33,159 bases of DNA, from NCBI GenBank assembly GCA_003156975.1, contig PMIE01000115.1, positions 5,556 to 38,714 of the forward strand, in the 5' to 3' direction. The position numbers and the translations under genes were made by a program. Below the pieces are notes generated by a model. It was not told the origin of the DNA, made no database searches, and saw only the letters and a program-made list of their open reading frames with translations. This document shows, piece after piece, positions 6,392-13,817 of this stretch; position 1 is the stretch's first letter, and each line of letters opens with the position of its first letter. The DNA comes from Chloroflexota bacterium (GTDB lineage Bacteria > Chloroflexota > Limnocylindria > Limnocylindrales > CSP1-4).

Positions 6392-7474
6392 ATGCCCGAC
6401 AAGCTCACCCCGCCCAGTCCTCATTTGAGCGACGGCGTCATCGCCCTGCGGCCCCTTCGCGCCGAGGACGCACCGGCCATAACGGCCGCCTGCCGGGACC
6501 CCGAGACCCAGCGCTGGGTTCCGATCATCCCGGTGCCATACGAGGAAGCCGACGCCCGCCGCTTCATCCTACTGACTCTGCAGGCCTGGCACGATGGCTC
6601 CGGCTACGAGTTCGCGATCGTGGACGCCGCCACGGACCGTTACCTCGGCTCGATCGGCCTCCACCTCGGCCCCAACGTCCGCCGCCACGCCATCGGCTAT
6701 CAGGTCTCCCCGGAGGCACGCGGCCGCGGCTACGCGACCAGGGCCGTTCGCCTCGTCACGCGTTGGGCTTTCGAGCGGCTCGGCATAGAACGGCTGGCCC
6801 TGTGGTTCCTGCCCGGCAACGCGGCCTCCCAGGCCGTGGCCGAGAAAGCCGGCTTCCGCTACGAAGGGCTCGTCCGAAACTGGGAGTCGGATCGAGACGA
6901 AATGCCCCTGGATGCGGTCATGTATTCGATGACGCCCGAGGATCTGGCGGATTCGATCGCGGCGGAGGCGGCGGAGGCGGCGGAGGCGGGCACGCTCATT
7001 GCCGCTATACCCCCGGATCTGTCGGCCGCCGGCACGCGTACGGCGCCGTTCGTGGAACTCGCCGCAGTGGCGGATCTTGCTCCCGGGACGATGCGCCGTA
7101 TCACGCGGGCGGACCTGGACCTGCTGGTCGCCTGGACCGAAGACGGCATCGTCGTGACCGACGACCGCTGCCCGCACATGGCGGCGCCCCTCAGTGTTGG
7201 GGAGCTGAACGGCTGTGTGGTCGCCTGCCCGCTACACGAGGGCCGCTTCGATCTCCGCACCGGGGAACCCGCGCAGATGCCTACGACCGGCGGCCTCGAC
7301 GCAGACGGCAACTACCACAAGCCGTGGTCGCCCAGCGGGGCGGCGCTCAAGCCGGAGCCATCGTCCAGGAAGCTCGAGGCACGGCGCCTGACCCGGGTCA
7401 ACCGGCTGCGCTACTACCCGACGCGCGTCCGAGACGGCAAGCTCGAGGCCCAGCTCCCCATCGTTCCGGAGTAG
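6392..7474 (+). CDS. GNAT acetyltransferase fused to a Rieske [2Fe-2S] domain
   Basis: The 360-residue protein joins two unrelated domains. Residues of about 14-182 are a RimJ/RimL-type GNAT fold: VIALRPLRAEDAPAI, an acetyl-CoA loop SPEARGRGYATRAV and the AVAEKAGFRYEG segment. A short (AEA)-rich linker at 190-199, encoded by a tandem GCGGAGGCG repeat, leads to a Rieske domain with ligands C260, H262, C279 and H282 (CPHM...CPLHEGRFDLRTGEP). GNATs acetylate N-termini or small amines; Rieske clusters carry electrons or sense redox state. The ATG at 6392 is preferred over the frame's earlier ATG at 6287, which would place the terminator hairpin inside the gene. No strong ribosome site is visible; CATACT 6 nt before the ATG could give a leaderless mRNA. 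Substrate unknown. Confidence 0.85.
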   Translation: MPDKLTPPSPHLSDGVIALRPLRAEDAPAITAACRDPETQRWVPIIPVPYEEADARRFILLTLQAWHDGSGYEFAIVDAATDRYLGSIGLHLGPNVRRHAIGYQVSPEARGRGYATRAVRLVTRWAFERLGIERLALWFLPGNAASQAVAEKAGFRYEGLVRNWESDRDEMPLDAVMYSMTPEDLADSIAAEAAEAAEAGTLIAAIPPDLSAAGTRTAPFVELAAVADLAPGTMRRITRADLDLLVAWTEDGIVVTDDRCPHMAAPLSVGELNGCVVACPLHEGRFDLRTGEPAQMPTTGGLDADGNYHKPWSPSGAALKPEPSSRKLEARRLTRVNRLRYYPTRVRDGKLEAQLPIVPE

Positions 7475-7501
7475 CCGGCAGCCTTCACTCGGCGCGAACC
7501 G

Positions 7502-8437
7502 CTACTTCGACCCCACGCTCCGCTCGGCCGCCTTGTCTGCCTTCGCCGCTTCCTGCGCCCGTTTCGTGGACCCGGCCGTCAGCCATGCGCAGGCCTCAAC
7601 CATGTCATCGGTACAGCTGAACAGGTCGAGGTCCAGGGCTTCGATCGTGGCGTGTGCGACGGCCTCGCGGCGCAGCCAGTCGAGCAGGCCGCTCCAGTAC
7701 GCGGTACCGACGAGCACGACGGGGAAGTGGCGAATCTTGCCCGTCTGAATGAGAGTCAGCGATTCGAACAACTCATCGAGCGTACCGAAGCCGCCGGGGA
7801 AGATTGCGAAACCGTCGGCGTACTTGACGAACATGACCTTGCGGGCAAAGAAGTAGCGGAACTCGACGCCGAGATCCACGTACGGGTTGGAAGCCTGCTC
7901 GTGAGGTAGCTCGATGTTGCATCCGATCGAGAGCCCGCCCGCCTCGTGGCAACCGCGGTTGGCGGCCTCCATGATGCCCGGCCCGCCGCCGGTGATGACC
8001 GCGAAACCCTCTTTGGCGAGGAGCCCGGCCAGTTCGCGAGCTTTGGCGTAGTAGGGATCGCCTTCGTGGAGGCGGGCCGACCCGAAGATCGTGACCGCCT
8101 TGCCAACCGCCGCCAGGGCGTCGAACCCCTCCACGAACTCGGCCATGATGCGCAGCGAGCGCCACGGATCCGAATCCAGGAAGGCGGGCCGGTGGCGCGG
8201 AGAGAGCAGCCGCTCGTCTTCCGTGCGGGCGTGGACCGTCAGCATCTCGGTGGCCTTGGGCCGGTACGTCACCCGGCCACTGCGTCGCCGATCGTGGTTG
8301 CCGTTGCCGTTGTGGTTGTGGTTGCCGTTGCCGTTCGTGGGGCGGGCTTCCACCTCAGCGCCGGCCGCTCCGGGAGACTGAGCCAACTCTGGCGTCTCGG
8401 GGCCCTCGTGGAGCTTCTTGGACTTGCTGTGAGGCAT
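7502..8437 (-). CDS. LOG-family protein (TIGR00730-like nucleotide phosphoribohydrolase)
   Basis: Residues of about 110-290 form the Rossmann-like LOG fold with GGGPGIMEAANRG (150-162) and PGGFGTLDE (214-222), the nucleotide-binding motif of the family. Characterised members release the base from N6-modified AMP or hydrolyse AMP/GMP to ribose 5-phosphate. The 311-residue length includes about 90 extra N-terminal residues, among them an Asn/Gly/His-rich tract at 36-48 encoded by a simple repeat near 8286-8336. The start is supported by AGGAG about 6 nt upstream of the ATG. It is convergent with the GNAT-Rieske gene and 27 nt from it. The exact substrate is uncertain. Confidence 0.88.
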   Translation of the reverse strand: MPHSKSKKLHEGPETPELAQSPGAAGAEVEARPTNGNGNHNHNGNGNHDRRRSGRVTYRPKATEMLTVHARTEDERLLSPRHRPAFLDSDPWRSLRIMAEFVEGFDALAAVGKAVTIFGSARLHEGDPYYAKARELAGLLAKEGFAVITGGGPGIMEAANRGCHEAGGLSIGCNIELPHEQASNPYVDLGVEFRYFFARKVMFVKYADGFAIFPGGFGTLDELFESLTLIQTGKIRHFPVVLVGTAYWSGLLDWLRREAVAHATIEALDLDLFSCTDDMVEACAWLTAGSTKRAQEAAKADKAAERSVGSK

Positions 8438-8537
8438 TCAATTCTCCTGATCGTACGAACAGAGCATGCCACGGAGAGCCGTTGCTGTCGGCACGACTAG
8501 GTAGGGATCGGCTGAAGGACGGAATTGATCACTATTC

Positions 8538-8562
8538 TCGGGGAGCGACCCGCACTCCCCGA
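8538..8562. terminator. Hairpin after the ABC permease gene, possible terminator
   Basis: TCGGGGAG (8538-8545) pairs with CTCCCCGA (8555-8562) over a 9-nt loop, 29 nt beyond the permease stop on the minus strand. No T-tract follows in either direction, so its role is inferred from position. Confidence 0.4.
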
Positions 8563-8590
8563 CATTGACTTGACCGACGCTGAGGTCCGC

Positions 8591-9412
8591 CTACCCAGTT
8601 ATCTCCACGCGATCCGAGAAGAGCGCCGTGATCAGGAGAGAGCCAACCAGCCATAGCGCCACCAGAACGAGAGCCTGGTCCGCCGGCAGCGAGACGGTTG
8701 CCGCCCCACCACTGAAACCGCTTCCAGATCCCGTCGCCAGCGCTGCGTTGGCAACGCTGAACGGCATGTACTTGACGATGTCGGGCAGGAAGATGCTGGC
8801 GAAGCTCTCCCCAAAGTAGAAGGCGATGCCGGCGCCGATTCCGGCTAGCTGGCTGCGAGCCAGAGTGGCGATGGTGAACCCAAGACCTGCCTCCTCAGCG
8901 ACCGCGAACCAACCCTTGAGGAGCCGCTCCGGGAGGTGGCTGAGTGTGGAGGTGTCGCCCAGGCCGCTCGTCGAGACGCCGGCCAGGTGGGCCCCCACGA
9001 TGGCTGCCACGATCGAAATCCCGAAGGCGACAACTACGCCGATACCGATCATCAACGAGATCGACGCGAACGACACGAGCATGTATCGAACGCGGCTCTC
9101 ACCGCGAGCCACGGCCGATTTGAGCGTTCCCCAGCTCCACTCGGAGCCCGCAATCGCCGCGCCGTAGACCATCGCGAAAAGCCCGCCGAGGCCGGTTATG
9201 AAGGTCAGCATCCGGTCGTATGCGCCCGGGAATGTAACCAGTTCCTTGGCCGCCGTGCCGCGTCCGCTTCCACCAGGCCCGCCCAAGTTGCTGTTGGCCG
9301 TGGCTCCGACCGCAACGACGATAAGCACGAGCAATCCAACCAGCAGCCCGAATGTCACCCACGTCGCCGGCCGACGGATCAGCTTTCGAATTCCCGAGAA
9401 GAAGAGCCTCAT
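8591..9412 (-). CDS. ABC-2-type transporter permease subunit
   Basis: The 273-residue protein has about six hydrophobic helices. The first (about 16-37) follows a basic N-terminus RKLIRRPATWV, and others include LTFITGLGGLFAMVYGAAIAG, the SFASISLMIGIGVVVAFGISIVAAIVGAHL region and a C-terminal LVLVALWLVGSLLITALF. The SEWSWGTLKSAVARGESRVRYMLV segment is typical of ABC-2 permeases, where it forms the coupling region. Its ATG overlaps the stop of the ATPase gene (9409-9412, ATGA), so the two are translationally coupled and form one exporter. With a MarR regulator in front, export of a toxic small molecule is the likeliest role; the substrate is unknown. Confidence 0.88.
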   Translation of the reverse strand: MRLFFSGIRKLIRRPATWVTFGLLVGLLVLIVVAVGATANSNLGGPGGSGRGTAAKELVTFPGAYDRMLTFITGLGGLFAMVYGAAIAGSEWSWGTLKSAVARGESRVRYMLVSFASISLMIGIGVVVAFGISIVAAIVGAHLAGVSTSGLGDTSTLSHLPERLLKGWFAVAEEAGLGFTIATLARSQLAGIGAGIAFYFGESFASIFLPDIVKYMPFSVANAALATGSGSGFSGGAATVSLPADQALVLVALWLVGSLLITALFSDRVEITG

Positions 9413-10428
9413 GCCGCGGCCCCCTTTCCGGCGGGGGTGCCGCCATCTTGCCCGTCGATTGGCCCGGTCAGACCGACGAACGTTCCTTCGCCATCGGGCG
9501 ACCCGTTGCCACCCGTAAGGTCCAGGAAGAGCATCTCCAGGTCGGCGCTCGACTCGAGGCCGGACGCGAAAATGCCCGCGCCGGCCAGCATCTGGTTGAC
9601 GTCCTCTGCCCGATCGGGGGCGAGATGGACCGATAGCCAGCCTTCATCGCGGTCCGTTTCCGCCAGCGGCTCTGCCTTGGCGAGCGGAGCTAGAGTCTTG
9701 ATCGCCGCATCAACCAGGCTGGGCCTAACGCGAACTCTGACCACTCCCTCCAGAGACAGCAGTTCCTTGAGCGGGCCTTCGCGAACGAGCTTGCCGGCCG
9801 CGATGATCCCGACCACGTCCGCCATGACTTGAACCTCGGCCAGCAAATGGCTCGAGATGAAGACCGTCTTGCCCAGGCCTGCCAGCGTCTTGAGCGTGTC
9901 GCGCATCGCTACGATGCCGGCCGGATCGAGGCCGTTGGCGGGCTCGTCGAGCAGCAGCAACTTGGGATCATTCAGCAATGCGCCGGCGATTCCGAGCCGC
10001 TGCTTCATGCCCATCGAGTAGTTCTGGACCTTGTCGCCGGCGCGATCGGCCAGCCCCATGAGATCGAGCAGCTCGTCGATCCGCCCGGCCGGGACCGGGG
10101 CGCCTGCCGCAGCCAGTTCACGGAGGTTGGCTCGGCCCGATAGGAACGGATAGAAGGTCGGCGATTCGACCAGCGCCCCGACTTCGAACAGGCGGCGTCT
10201 GTCTCCGCGCTTGAACGGCTTGCCGAGCAACTCGACCGTGCCGCCGTCGGAGTGGACGAGTCCCGTCAGGACTCGCATCGTCGTCGTCTTGCCGGCACCG
10301 TTGGGACCAAGGAAGCCATACACGACGCCCGTCGGCACCGACAGATCGAGGCCGTTGAGAGCACGCCGCGAGCCGTAGTTCTTGCGCAGGCCGCGAGTCG
10401 CCAATGCAAGGCCGTCCGTGCCGCTCAT
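9409..10428 (-). CDS. ABC transporter ATP-binding protein
   Basis: A 339-residue ABC ATPase of the DrrA/CcmA type. The Walker A motif GPNGAGKTT is at 41-49, the signature region NYSMGMKQRLGIAGALL is at 137-152 and Walker B LLLLDEP is at 157-163. The C-terminal part (about 215-339) is an extension of the sort seen in multidrug and antibiotic exporters, with VRVRVRPSLVDAAIKTLAPLA and an acidic end. It energises the adjacent permease. Its start overlaps the marR stop by four bases (10425-10428) and its stop overlaps the permease start, so the three genes form a tightly coupled operon. Confidence 0.93.
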   Translation of the reverse strand: MSGTDGLALATRGLRKNYGSRRALNGLDLSVPTGVVYGFLGPNGAGKTTTMRVLTGLVHSDGGTVELLGKPFKRGDRRRLFEVGALVESPTFYPFLSGRANLRELAAAGAPVPAGRIDELLDLMGLADRAGDKVQNYSMGMKQRLGIAGALLNDPKLLLLDEPANGLDPAGIVAMRDTLKTLAGLGKTVFISSHLLAEVQVMADVVGIIAAGKLVREGPLKELLSLEGVVRVRVRPSLVDAAIKTLAPLAKAEPLAETDRDEGWLSVHLAPDRAEDVNQMLAGAGIFASGLESSADLEMLFLDLTGGNGSPDGEGTFVGLTGPIDGQDGGTPAGKGAAA

Positions 10429-10961
10429 GCGCGCCCTTCGCCGGCACCGCGCGCCGCGCTCGAGGGTGGCAATTCGGAATTCACGCGAGTTCCTCCTTCG
10501 GTCGAAACCGACGACTGGATTGCGGCCGACAATCGCTCGACCATGATTTGGAGAAGACGATCGAAGTCGGCCAATTCATCGGCAGTCAGGAGGCCGAGCA
10601 CTCGTCGCATTGCCTGTTGCCGAGTGCCCTGAATCTGGGCGAGCAGGCGAACGCCCTCGTCGCTGAGCTTGCAGTCGACAACGCGACGGTCGTCGGCTCG
10701 GTGGCTTCGGACGACAAGGCCGCGGCGCTCCACTCGATCAATCAGCTCAGAGGCAGTGGCGTCGGTCACGCCCAACTTGTTCGCCAGCTGGCCAATTGAA
10801 ACCGGCCCTGATTGGCCCAGAACGAACAGAAGCCGCAACTGCCCAAACGTCATGTCATGGTGGGCCCACTCCGGCGGGTCCTTCGGCATCAGTTCGAATA
10901 GCGCCTGAGAGTGCTGATCGACTTCGTCCAACGTTATGGCATGTCCAGATATTTCGGGCAT
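10425..10961 (-). CDS. MarR-family transcriptional regulator
   Basis: The 178-residue protein carries a winged helix-turn-helix at about 38-115. The recognition-helix region is PVSIGQLANKLGVTDATASELIDRVERRGLV, followed by the wing RSHRADDRRVVDCKLSDEG. MarR dimers usually repress neighbouring efflux genes until a phenolic or drug ligand binds. It is the first gene of a regulator-ATPase-permease operon, so it probably controls its own exporter. A palindrome 24 nt upstream of its start (10985-10998) is a candidate operator. The last 30 residues are low-complexity and overlap the ATPase start. Confidence 0.92.
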   Translation of the reverse strand: MPEISGHAITLDEVDQHSQALFELMPKDPPEWAHHDMTFGQLRLLFVLGQSGPVSIGQLANKLGVTDATASELIDRVERRGLVVRSHRADDRRVVDCKLSDEGVRLLAQIQGTRQQAMRRVLGLLTADELADFDRLLQIMVERLSAAIQSSVSTEGGTRVNSELPPSSAARGAGEGRA

Positions 10962-10984
10962 GTCCTGATCTTACGGCACATTCC

Positions 10985-10998
10985 TCAGGAACTCCTGA
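10985..10998. promoter_or_regulatory. Candidate MarR operator
   Basis: TCAGGA-AC-TCCTGA is a 14-bp inverted repeat in the 79-bp gap in front of marR. A further TCCTGA copy occurs at 10963-10968, next to the start codon. MarR proteins bind palindromes of this size, usually overlapping their own promoter. Binding is inferred from position. Confidence 0.45.
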
Positions 10999-11040
10999 AA
11001 GCGCCACGAATTCTCGCCGGGGCCTCCCACGGCCGCGCAC

Positions 11041-11415
11041 CTACTTCGCGGTTCCGACCAGCCAATCCTTCCACGTGGCCTCGGCCGGGCCGGCAGTGAA
11101 CGAGTTGCCGAATCGGACGAGCGGCAGACGAAGCAGGCCGTTGTTGGCGAGCAACCGCTCCACGATCTCGTCGTCGGCCAGGCGCATGTATGCCAGGCCG
11201 AGGTCCTTGTAGCGGCGACTCTCCGTGTCCAGGAGCGCGGCCGCACCCAGCCGCTCGACGAACCGGCGCAACTCCCCCGCCGCGATCGGCTTGCGCCTCA
11301 GGTCCACGAACGTGACCGTCGCGCGGCGTTCCTTGAAGAAGCGCTGCGCCGCCTGGGTCGGGCGCGAGTCGACCAGGCCGAACATCTGGACGGTGGGAGC
11401 TGTGGGATTCGGCAT
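11041..11415 (-). CDS. ArsC/Spx-fold protein lacking the catalytic cysteine
   Basis: The 124-residue protein follows the ArsC/Spx layout: strand VQMFGL, a helix starting SRPTQAAQRFFKER, VTFVDLRRKPIAAGELRRFVERLG in the middle and LLRLPLVRFGNSF near the end. The redox CxxC (or single Cys) expected right after the first strand is replaced by S17 and T20, and the protein has no cysteine at all. It cannot act as a classical arsenate reductase or thiol switch, so a protein-binding role is more likely. The start at 11415 is the ATG that begins at the fold; an upstream extension to 11484 looks non-coding. It is divergent from the ACT-domain gene, with 83 bp between. Confidence 0.75.
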   Translation of the reverse strand: MPNPTAPTVQMFGLVDSRPTQAAQRFFKERRATVTFVDLRRKPIAAGELRRFVERLGAAALLDTESRRYKDLGLAYMRLADDEIVERLLANNGLLRLPLVRFGNSFTAGPAEATWKDWLVGTAK

Positions 11416-11498
11416 GCGCGTAGGGTAACGAAGCCGCCGGACGCGCGCCTCTCCCCCTCCATCGCCGCGCCGGGTACCATCCACGCAGGAGGTGCGGT

Positions 11499-11780
11499 GT
11501 GATCTGGTTCACCGTTGAGTTGAGCGACAAGCCCGGGTCCCTGGCGAAGATGGCCGCCGCTCTCGGCGACAGCGGCATAAACATCAGCGCCATCGTCGGC
11601 ATTGCCGAGGACACGGACGGAGCGTTGATGCTGGCTACGAGCGACGCGGAGGGCACGCGCAAGGCGTTCACCGCGCTGGGCCTCGCATTCGACGAGCACA
11701 ATGCGGAAGAAGGGCTCGAGATCGCCAACAACCCCCGAGTGGCACGCGGTCTGGCAGACCGCGGACTGGGCGTCGGCTGA
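11499..11780 (+). CDS. Stand-alone ACT-domain protein
   Basis: This 93-residue protein is little more than one ACT domain: WFTVELSDKPGSLAKMAAALGDSGINISAIVGIAE, then a second beta-alpha-beta half. ACT domains bind amino acids or other small ligands at dimer interfaces. The GTG start at 11499 is set by AGGAGG at 11487-11492. The next gene starts 1 nt after its stop, and that product also begins with an ACT domain, so the two are likely partners. The ligand is unknown. Confidence 0.85.
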   Translation: MIWFTVELSDKPGSLAKMAAALGDSGINISAIVGIAEDTDGALMLATSDAEGTRKAFTALGLAFDEHNAEEGLEIANNPRVARGLADRGLGVG

Positions 11781-11781
11781 G

Positions 11782-12468
11782 ATGGCAAGTCCGGCCCACG
11801 TCGCCCCCACAGTCGCCGTCCGGCTCGACTATGCCGACCGGCCCCGCGCCATTCAAGAGATCGTCGCCCACGTCGCGGACAACGGCGGCACACTGCGAAC
11901 CCTGAGCACGGTGCGGCGCTGGCAGGATGATTCGGGCAGAGCCCTGGTCGAGATCGAGTTGGAGGTCGAAGGGCTATCCGAAGAGCTGGTCACCGGCATT
12001 CTCGGCCAGCTCCCGGATATCGCAGGCTGCCGCCTGACGCAGTCCCTGGACAAGGTCTTCGGCAAGCGGCTCATCGTCATCGGCGGAGGGGCCCAGATCG
12101 CTCAGGCCGTCCTCGGCGCCGTGAGTGAGGCCGACCGCCACAACCTTCGCGGCGAGAAGATCAGCGTCGATACGATTCCGCTGGTCGGCGAGGAGAACCT
12201 TGCCGCTGCCGTCCGCGCCGTGGCAGACCTGGACCGAGCTCGGGCCCTCCTCCTGGCCGGTTCGATCATGGGCGGAGACATAACCAGGGCCGTCCAGGAA
12301 CTCCAGGCCGTCGGCATACCGGTCATCTCGCTGAATATGGTTGGCACCGTGGTGGACGTTGCGGACCTCGTCGTTACGGATCCGGTGCAAGCCGGCACGA
12401 TGGCCGTCATGGGCATCGCGGACACCGCCAAGTTCGACTTCGCCCGCCAGAAGGGCCGGCGCTACTAG
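11782..12468 (+). CDS. ACT-domain protein with C-terminal DUF5612-like domain
   Basis: Residues of about 9-90 of this 228-residue protein are an ACT domain (VAVRLDYADRPRAIQEIVAHVADNGGTLRTLSTV). The remainder contains GKRLIVIGGGAQIAQAVLGAVSEADRHNLRGEKISVDTIPLVG and LLLAGSIMGGDITRAVQELQAVGIPVISLNMVG, ending TMAVMGIADTAKFDFARQKGRRY. This resembles a family I know mainly from methanogens as ACT plus DUF5612; that assignment is from memory and needs a profile search. The GGG motif suggests binding of a phosphate or nucleotide, but no catalytic residues are evident. The ATG follows the stop of the preceding ACT gene by one base. Confidence 0.8.
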   Translation: MASPAHVAPTVAVRLDYADRPRAIQEIVAHVADNGGTLRTLSTVRRWQDDSGRALVEIELEVEGLSEELVTGILGQLPDIAGCRLTQSLDKVFGKRLIVIGGGAQIAQAVLGAVSEADRHNLRGEKISVDTIPLVGEENLAAAVRAVADLDRARALLLAGSIMGGDITRAVQELQAVGIPVISLNMVGTVVDVADLVVTDPVQAGTMAVMGIADTAKFDFARQKGRRY

Positions 12469-12489
12469 GCATACGGGAGAAGCAGGAAG

Positions 12490-12897
12490 TTGGGCAGACC
12501 ATTCGGGGACCCCGCGGTCAAGCCAATCGAGTCCGTCCTCGAATCGACGCTGGGCAAATCATTCAGCCGGTTCGGGGCGACGCTCGCGTTGGCCGCCGCC
12601 TTCTCGCAGGAGTGGAACTTCAGCAAAGGCAGTGGTTGGATGCTCAAGGTGCACGACGGCAAGAAGGCGCTGCTCTACGTGATCCCTCTGGCCGGTTGCT
12701 TCAGGATCAGCATGGCCATCCGCGAATCGGAACGAGACGCCCTGCTGGCGGACCCCGATCTCCTGGCGGTGCACGATAGGCTGGCCTCGTCGAAGAAGTT
12801 CTCGGAGGGTTACGCCATCGGGTTCGACGTCGATGAAACCTCCGACTTCGCGTCGGTTGAGTCGTTCGTGTCGAAACTCATCGCGGCACGGCGCTAG
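12490..12897 (+). CDS. DUF3788-like protein
   Basis: This 135-residue soluble protein has FSQEWNFSKGSGWMLKVHDGKKALLYVIPLAGCFRISMAIRE, a pattern seen in small DUF3788-type proteins that resemble the DUF1801/YdhG fold. No enzymatic residues are known for this group. The start is a TTG at 12490 preceded by GCAGGAAG; the frame shows no better start. It follows the ACT pair by 21 nt and precedes exonuclease III by 16 nt on the same strand, so it may be cotranscribed. Its relation to either neighbour is unclear. Confidence 0.75.
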   Translation: MGRPFGDPAVKPIESVLESTLGKSFSRFGATLALAAAFSQEWNFSKGSGWMLKVHDGKKALLYVIPLAGCFRISMAIRESERDALLADPDLLAVHDRLASSKKFSEGYAIGFDVDETSDFASVESFVSKLIAARR

Positions 12898-12913
12898 GCG
12901 CGCGGAGGCAGGA

Positions 12914-13747
12914 ATGCGCATTGCGACCTGGAACGTCAACTCGCTCAAGGCTCGCATGGAGCGAGTCGAGGGATGGCTGACCGAGAAGCAGCCGGATGTC
13001 CTTCTGATGCAGGAAACCAAGCTCGCGGACGAGACGGCGCCGACGATGCCGTTCAGCATGGCCGGCTACGACCTGCTCCACCACGGCGAGGGCCGCTGGA
13101 ACGGCGTGGCAATCGCCAGCCGAATCGGCATCTCGGAGGTTGTAACCAACTTCGGCGACGGGCCTGTACGCCGCTCCCCGGGCTCGGATGCGATCGCCGA
13201 AGCCCTGGAGGCCGAGGCGTCGGAGGCATCGGCTGACGAAGCCCGAATGGTATCGGCGGTCTGCGGGGGCATTCGCGTAGTCAGCATCTACGCCCCGAAC
13301 GGCCGCGCCCTCGACACGCCCTTCTATCGGGCCAAGCTTGCCTGGTTCGATCGACTGGCTCGCTGGCTGCGCGAGGAATGCGACCCGAGCCAGCCCATCG
13401 CAATCGGCGGGGACTACAACGTCGCGCCGGAGGATGCGGACGTCTACGACATGGCCTTCTTCGCCGGCGGCACCCACGTCTCCGGACCGGAACGCGCCGC
13501 CCTTGCGACTCTGCGCGACTGGGGCCTCATCGACGCCTACCGGCTTCATCACCCCGAGCCGGGCAAGTTCTCGTGGTGGGACTACCGGGCCGGCAACTTC
13601 CACAAGGGCCTGGGCATGCGCATAGACCACATGTATGTGACGAAGTCCGTTGCAGAGCGCTGCACCGCGGCCGAGATAGACCGCGACGCCCGCAAGGGCA
13701 CCTTGCCGTCAGACCACGCCCCGCTCTACATCGATCTCGCGGACTGA
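12914..13747 (+). CDS. xthA: Exodeoxyribonuclease III (AP endonuclease family)
   Basis: The 277-residue enzyme has the family signatures in order: RIATWNVNSLKAR (Asn7), VLLMQETKL (Glu34, metal ligand), VVSIYAPNGR, GGDYNVAPEDADVYD and the terminal SDHAPLYIDL with the catalytic Asp-His pair. It cleaves at abasic sites and removes 3' blocking groups during base excision repair. An Ala/Glu-rich stretch (about residues 95-113) between strands is slightly longer than usual. The start at 12914 matches the first beta strand and is preceded by GGAGG (12904-12908). Confidence 0.95.
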   Translation: MRIATWNVNSLKARMERVEGWLTEKQPDVLLMQETKLADETAPTMPFSMAGYDLLHHGEGRWNGVAIASRIGISEVVTNFGDGPVRRSPGSDAIAEALEAEASEASADEARMVSAVCGGIRVVSIYAPNGRALDTPFYRAKLAWFDRLARWLREECDPSQPIAIGGDYNVAPEDADVYDMAFFAGGTHVSGPERAALATLRDWGLIDAYRLHHPEPGKFSWWDYRAGNFHKGLGMRIDHMYVTKSVAERCTAAEIDRDARKGTLPSDHAPLYIDLAD

Positions 13748-13768
13748 CGAGGCGCCGCAGGCCAAGCT

Positions 13769-13797
13769 CGCCGGGCGACGAGGTAAACCGCCCGGCG
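13769..13797. terminator. Hairpin between convergent xthA and LysM genes
   Basis: CGCCGGGCG (13769-13777) and CGCCCGGCG (13789-13797) form a perfect 9-bp stem with an 11-nt loop in the 70-bp spacer between two convergent genes. It has no T-tract, but the GC-rich stem would serve both directions. Confidence 0.6.
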
Positions 13798-13817
13798 TGA
13801 CCCGCCCGGCTCCGGCG

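Noticed and set aside
8286-8336. Repeat array resembling a CRISPR
   Set aside because: It is a short simple repeat inside the LOG coding frame that encodes Asn/Gly/His; there are no spacers.
11041-11415. Arsenate reductase function
   Set aside because: The catalytic cysteine is absent and there are no other arsenic-resistance genes nearby.
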